From: DASUBV01 sp035532295
Lineage (GTDB): Bacteria; Actinomycetota; Actinomycetes; Streptosporangiales; Streptosporangiaceae
Direction of reading: 5' to 3'
DNA length: 64,000 bases
NCBI GenBank assembly: GCA_035532295.1
Contig: DATKRH010000017.1
Span: 4,119 to 68,118, forward strand
Shown here: piece by piece, positions 61,654-64,000 of the stretch
Position numbering within the stretch: position 1 is the stretch's first letter
How the letters are laid out: each line of letters begins with the position of its first letter
Position numbers and translations under genes: made by a program
Notes under the pieces: generated by a model
What the model was told of the DNA's origin: nothing
Seen by the model: only the letters and a program-made list of their open reading frames with translations
The model's database searches: none

Positions 61654-62157
61654 CTACCCGAGCGGAGGCGGGTCCGCGTGCGGGGCATCGCTTCGCCGCT
61701 GCCCGAAGAAGTCCTGCAGCAACGCCGCGCAGTCGGCCGCGAGCACGCCACCCAGCACTTCCACCGGCTGACCGAGCCTCCTATCATGCAGGACATCCCA
61801 CACCGACCCGGCCGCCCCAGCGCGGGCATCGACGGCGCCGTAAACCAGGCGGCTGATCCTGGCCGCCAGGATCGCTCCCGCGCACATCGTGCAGGGTTCC
61901 AGGGTCACGACGAGCGTGCACTCAGCTAGCCGCCAGCGGCCAAGCGAGCGGGCCGCGGTCCGCAGGGCGACGATCTCGGCGTGGGCGGTGGGATCGGCGT
62001 CTGCCTCGCGGCGGTTGCGCCCGCCACCCAGCACGGTGCCGCCGCTATCGAGCACGACCGCCCCGACCGGCACGTCCGCGTCCGCGTCCGCGTCGCCCGC
62101 CGCCCATTGCAGGGCCAGTCGCATGGCAGGCTCGAACTCAGCTAGGTAGCCGGTCAC
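61654..62157 (-). CDS. tadA: tRNA adenosine(34) deaminase
   Basis: Converts A34 to inosine in tRNA-Arg(ACG). 167 residues: zinc ligands H59 and catalytic E61 in HAEIVAL, C89 and C92 in EPCTMCAGAI; VPVGAVV precedes them. A short Asp-Ala run (DADADAD, from a 6-bp repeat) sits at residues 22-28. GTG start has GGAGG upstream. Downstream of its associated gene, upstream of tRNA-Ser. Confidence 0.95.
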   Translation of the reverse strand: MTGYLAEFEPAMRLALQWAAGDADADADVPVGAVVLDSGGTVLGGGRNRREADADPTAHAEIVALRTAARSLGRWRLAECTLVVTLEPCTMCAGAILAARISRLVYGAVDARAGAAGSVWDVLHDRRLGQPVEVLGGVLAADCAALLQDFFGQRRSDAPHADPPPLG

Positions 62158-62223
62158 CGCGGCCTCCGTATCTCGCCACGAGCCCAGCTTGTCAGGCCGT
62201 TGCCGTTCAGGCAGCCGGGCCCT

Positions 62224-62718
62224 TCAGGCACCCAGCGAGGCCGCATCTAGGGCGCGCTCCAGGGCGGGACCGAACCCGATCCGGCGGGCGAGGCTGGCCA
62301 GGACCTCGTCCGGAAACAGGTCAAGGTCACCGGAAAGGGCGCCTAGTTCCATCTCGTCCACGCCCAGGTCGGCGAAGATCGACATGTCGCCGGCCGGCAG
62401 CACCTGATCGAGGTCCTCATCCTCCGGCACGGGGATGTCCAGGTAATCCAGGACCTGCCAGGCCAGCGGCCAGTCAACGGACGCGGTCAGGTCAGAAAGG
62501 AACACCGACACCTGGCTGCCGATCACCCGCAGCGCCACGAAGAAATCATCGCCGACCGCGGCCAGGCCGATCGTCCCCCCAATGCCCGGCTGCTGGCGCA
62601 GGGCCAGGATGAGCCCATCCAGGTTCTCCGCGAGCGCAGCAGGCAGAACCTCGATCTCCCACACGTCGTCGTCCCTGTAGACCACGACGCAGAAATCACT
62701 GCTGGTCAGTTCGCTCAT
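62224..62718 (-). CDS. tRNA adenosine deaminase-associated protein
   Basis: 164 residues from ATG 62718 (MSELTSSDFCVVVYRDDD). Acidic protein of a family named after its neighbour tadA; VWEIEVLPAALAENLDGLILALRQQPG at the start and DLDLFPDEVLASLARRIGFG at the end. Function not established. The frame opens further to 62814 but that part lacks conservation and lies in the promoter region. 66 bp separate it from tadA. Confidence 0.85.
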   Translation of the reverse strand: MSELTSSDFCVVVYRDDDVWEIEVLPAALAENLDGLILALRQQPGIGGTIGLAAVGDDFFVALRVIGSQVSVFLSDLTASVDWPLAWQVLDYLDIPVPEDEDLDQVLPAGDMSIFADLGVDEMELGALSGDLDLFPDEVLASLARRIGFGPALERALDAASLGA

Positions 62719-63020
62719 CGTCACCCCACGGCTGGCTTCAGGAAGGAATGGTGTCAGATTCTCCTGTCCCGCGTGTCCCGATCCCCCGTGCGGCACCGTC
62801 CGCAACGGCGCCATCGCGCTACGTTACGAAGCCGGGCAGGGAAGGGCGGCGCGCATATCGCCCGGCCGACCGGGCATATTGGGCGTATGGGCACCAGTTG
62901 GGCTCGCGGGCGATTGGTTCGTAAATTGCCCTGAGCTATGCTGAGCACATCAGCTGTGCTGGGTTTCATTGCATACTTGCCGTAACGGAAAACTGCGAGC
63001 GCACGTAGGAGGTGATCACG
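62719..63020. other. 302-bp divergent region
   Basis: Promoters of the tadA-associated gene (minus) and of the 50-residue membrane protein (plus). Contains an imperfect inverted repeat, ATATcGCCCGG and CCGGGCATAT around CCGA (62855-62879), and a CATACT box near 62973. No coding sequence is evident. Confidence 0.5.
62855..62879. promoter_or_regulatory. imperfect inverted repeat in the divergent promoter region
   Basis: ATAT-C-GCCCGG, spacer CCGA, CCGGGC-ATAT: 10 paired positions with one bulged base. Operator candidate for the flanking divergent genes. Confidence 0.4.
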
Positions 63021-63173
63021 ATGCTCCGGAAGGTCATCACATGGGCGATCGTCGTGTTTATCGTGTACTACCTGGTCTCTGATCCCCACAGTGCCGCCGG
63101 AACCTTGCATGGCGCCCTCAACGGGCTGCGCTCGGCGGGGAACTCATTGTCCAAGTTCGTCAGCGCGCTCTAG
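63021..63173 (+). CDS. 50-residue single-span membrane protein
   Basis: ATG 63021 with a near-perfect Shine-Dalgarno AGGAGGTGATC (from 63007). The sequence starts MLRKVITWAIVVFIVYYLVSD, one transmembrane helix (about 5-19), then a Ser/Gly/Asn-rich outer part of about 30 residues ending FVSAL. The TAG (63171-63173) is 4 bp before the PH-domain gene, so the two are co-transcribed. Function unknown; small proteins of this kind are easily missed. Confidence 0.8.
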   Translation: MLRKVITWAIVVFIVYYLVSDPHSAAGTLHGALNGLRSAGNSLSKFVSAL

Positions 63174-63177
63174 AGCC

Positions 63178-63720
63178 ATGCGACAGCCAAACTCCGCCGC
63201 GCGCGGGCCCGTCGCCGTCAGCAAGTACCTGCTGCCGCGCGAGGTACAGGTAGCCACGGTACGACAGCACCCTGCGGTCCTGCTGCCCGTCGGCGGCCAG
63301 GCACTGATCGGCCTGCTCATCGCGGGCGTCCTGAGCGCCACGGTCGCCAGCAGCAGTCACCTGGTGCTGGCCATCCTCTGGATTGCCTGGGGAGTGCTTC
63401 TTCTCCGGCTGATCTGGAAGGCCATCAACTGGGCCGTGGACTATTTCGTGATTACCACCGAACGGCTCCTGCTGACCACCGGTTTGCTGACACGCAAGGT
63501 GGCCATGATGCCCTTGTCAAAGGTCACGGACATGAGTTTCCGGCGATCTTTCGGCGGTCGCCTTCTTGGATACGGTGAGATCATCGTCGAATCGGCCGGG
63601 CAGAACCAGGCTATCGACCATGTTGAGTTCATTCCGTACCCAGAGCAGCTATATCTGCTCGTCTGCGGGATGTTGTTCCCCTCTAGCTCAGAGGACGCCG
63701 AGACTTCCGACGAGCTCTAG
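63178..63720 (+). CDS. bacterial PH-domain (bPH2) membrane protein
   Basis: 180 residues from ATG 63178. Two hydrophobic segments (AVLLPVGGQALIGLLIAGVLSA and LVLAILWIAWGVLLLRLIW, about 40-90) are followed by a bPH_2 domain with DYFVITTERLLLTTGLLTRK, MPLSKVTDMSFRRSFGGRLLGYGEIIVES and IDHVEFIPYPEQLYLLV. Probable scaffold at the membrane. It follows the 50-residue membrane protein by 4 bp, suggesting they act together. The last residues are acidic and Ser-rich. Confidence 0.9.
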   Translation: MRQPNSAARGPVAVSKYLLPREVQVATVRQHPAVLLPVGGQALIGLLIAGVLSATVASSSHLVLAILWIAWGVLLLRLIWKAINWAVDYFVITTERLLLTTGLLTRKVAMMPLSKVTDMSFRRSFGGRLLGYGEIIVESAGQNQAIDHVEFIPYPEQLYLLVCGMLFPSSSEDAETSDEL

Positions 63721-63764
63721 GCCTGAGCGCCGTCCCTTCCCATCACGGGGACGGTGACCCGCCG

Positions 63765-64000
63765 CTATGTGGGCAAGATCACGGTCATATTCTGGCTGGC
63801 AGGAGCCTTGCGCGGCCAACCGCTCCCGGCGGCCACGCGTCGTATATGCACCCGGGGCGGCGCCCTGGCTGCTGGCGGTGTCCGAGGGGGGATCGCTAGC
63901 CTCGCCGGCGCCGCCCTGGGCACCAGCACAGGCACCTCTTCGGACTGCCGCTCACGCCAGGCGCGCAGGACGGCAATTGTCAGCGCGTCCAGCGGGATAG
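63765..64000 (-). pseudogene. fragment resembling a tyrosine recombinase (integrase), cut by the window edge
   Basis: Minus-strand frame open to the edge, ending TAG at 63767-63765. Its first visible residues, IPLDALTIAVLRAWRERQSEE, resemble the stretch before the catalytic helix in phage-type integrases (IPLDxxTVxVLRxHRxRQ). The following 55 residues are Pro/Ala/Arg-rich and unlike an integrase, so a truncated copy is likely. It may be a scar of a mobile element whose remainder is to the right. Confidence 0.4.

Noticed and set aside
63767..64000. 77-codon plus-strand frame at the right edge
   Set aside because: Low-complexity Arg/Ala/Pro translation with no start signal; the minus-strand integrase-like reading is more meaningful.

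Overview
The window comes from a high-GC Gram-positive actinomycete chromosome. The base composition is strongly G+C rich, many genes start with GTG and overlap by 4 bp (GTGA or ATGA), and there is a WhiB-family regulator, an F420-biosynthesis-associated zincin and a Crp next to an ArsA-type ATPase pair. From memory, the order of several core blocks follows Mycobacterium tuberculosis (lysS to ftsH; hpt-tilS-zincin-dacB/ppa; crp-MBL-RidA-ArsA pair-whiB4-ponA2-metallophosphoesterase; asd-lysC-recR-ybaB-dnaX; tadA). The genus cannot be fixed from the sequence alone; a filamentous actinomycete such as a Streptosporangiales relative is plausible.

Layout. 1-727 is the 3' end of a NlpC/P60 peptidase gene. 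767-11898 is one long minus-strand run, ftsH-folE-(MprF-like DUF2156)-folP-folB-folK-DUF3180-DUF2520-panC-coaX-lysS, joining membrane proteolysis, folate and CoA-precursor synthesis and lysine charging. 12219-16542 (minus) is dacB-zincin-tilS-hpt, divergent from ppa and crp. 18014-21482 (minus) is SPFH-DUF4177-RidA-NUDIX-MBL. 21667-23855 is the ArsA-like ATPase pair, followed by whiB4 (minus), the bifunctional penicillin-binding protein ponA2, yqeY (minus), a metallophosphoesterase and tRNA-Pro(CGG).

28396-46560 is accessory. It starts with an RpiR-type regulator and an unusual catabolic cluster: glutamine-synthetase-like ligase, FluG-type amidohydrolase, M20 amidohydrolase, two SDR dehydrogenases, a divergent pair of glycine-decarboxylase P-protein paralogues, a COG3199 NAD-kinase-like protein, a class III aminotransferase and an APC permease. 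An MMPL exporter with a divergent NarL-type two-component system follows. The cluster is my main candidate for an undescribed pathway: amine or amino-acid uptake, gamma-glutamylation, de-amidation, PLP-dependent decarboxylation or transamination, and oxidation.

46629-53503 returns to core genes: asd, lysC, DUF5063, recR, ybaB and dnaX (all minus), the SRP RNA and tRNA-Ser(GGA). 53504-57100 is a small variable region. It has a toxin-antitoxin pair (RHH/DUF433 antitoxin and DUF5615 PIN-like toxin) with a perfect palindromic operator and about 25-bp inverted repeats around the cassette, a decayed second DUF5615 gene, and a DUF4143 AAA ATPase preceded by 23-bp tandem repeats. 57152-63720 holds a nonapeptide-repeat protein with an RDD membrane protein, a membrane protein with no ordinary start codon, a small conserved protein, an esterase, tRNA-Ser(CGA), tadA and its associated gene, a 50-residue membrane protein and a bacterial PH-domain protein. 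The right edge carries a fragment resembling a tyrosine recombinase.

Two themes cross the window. Many starts sit exactly 6 nt after a TAnnnT box, which suggests leaderless transcripts. Short tandem duplications of 15-22 bp repeatedly lie on stop codons, gene junctions or linker regions.
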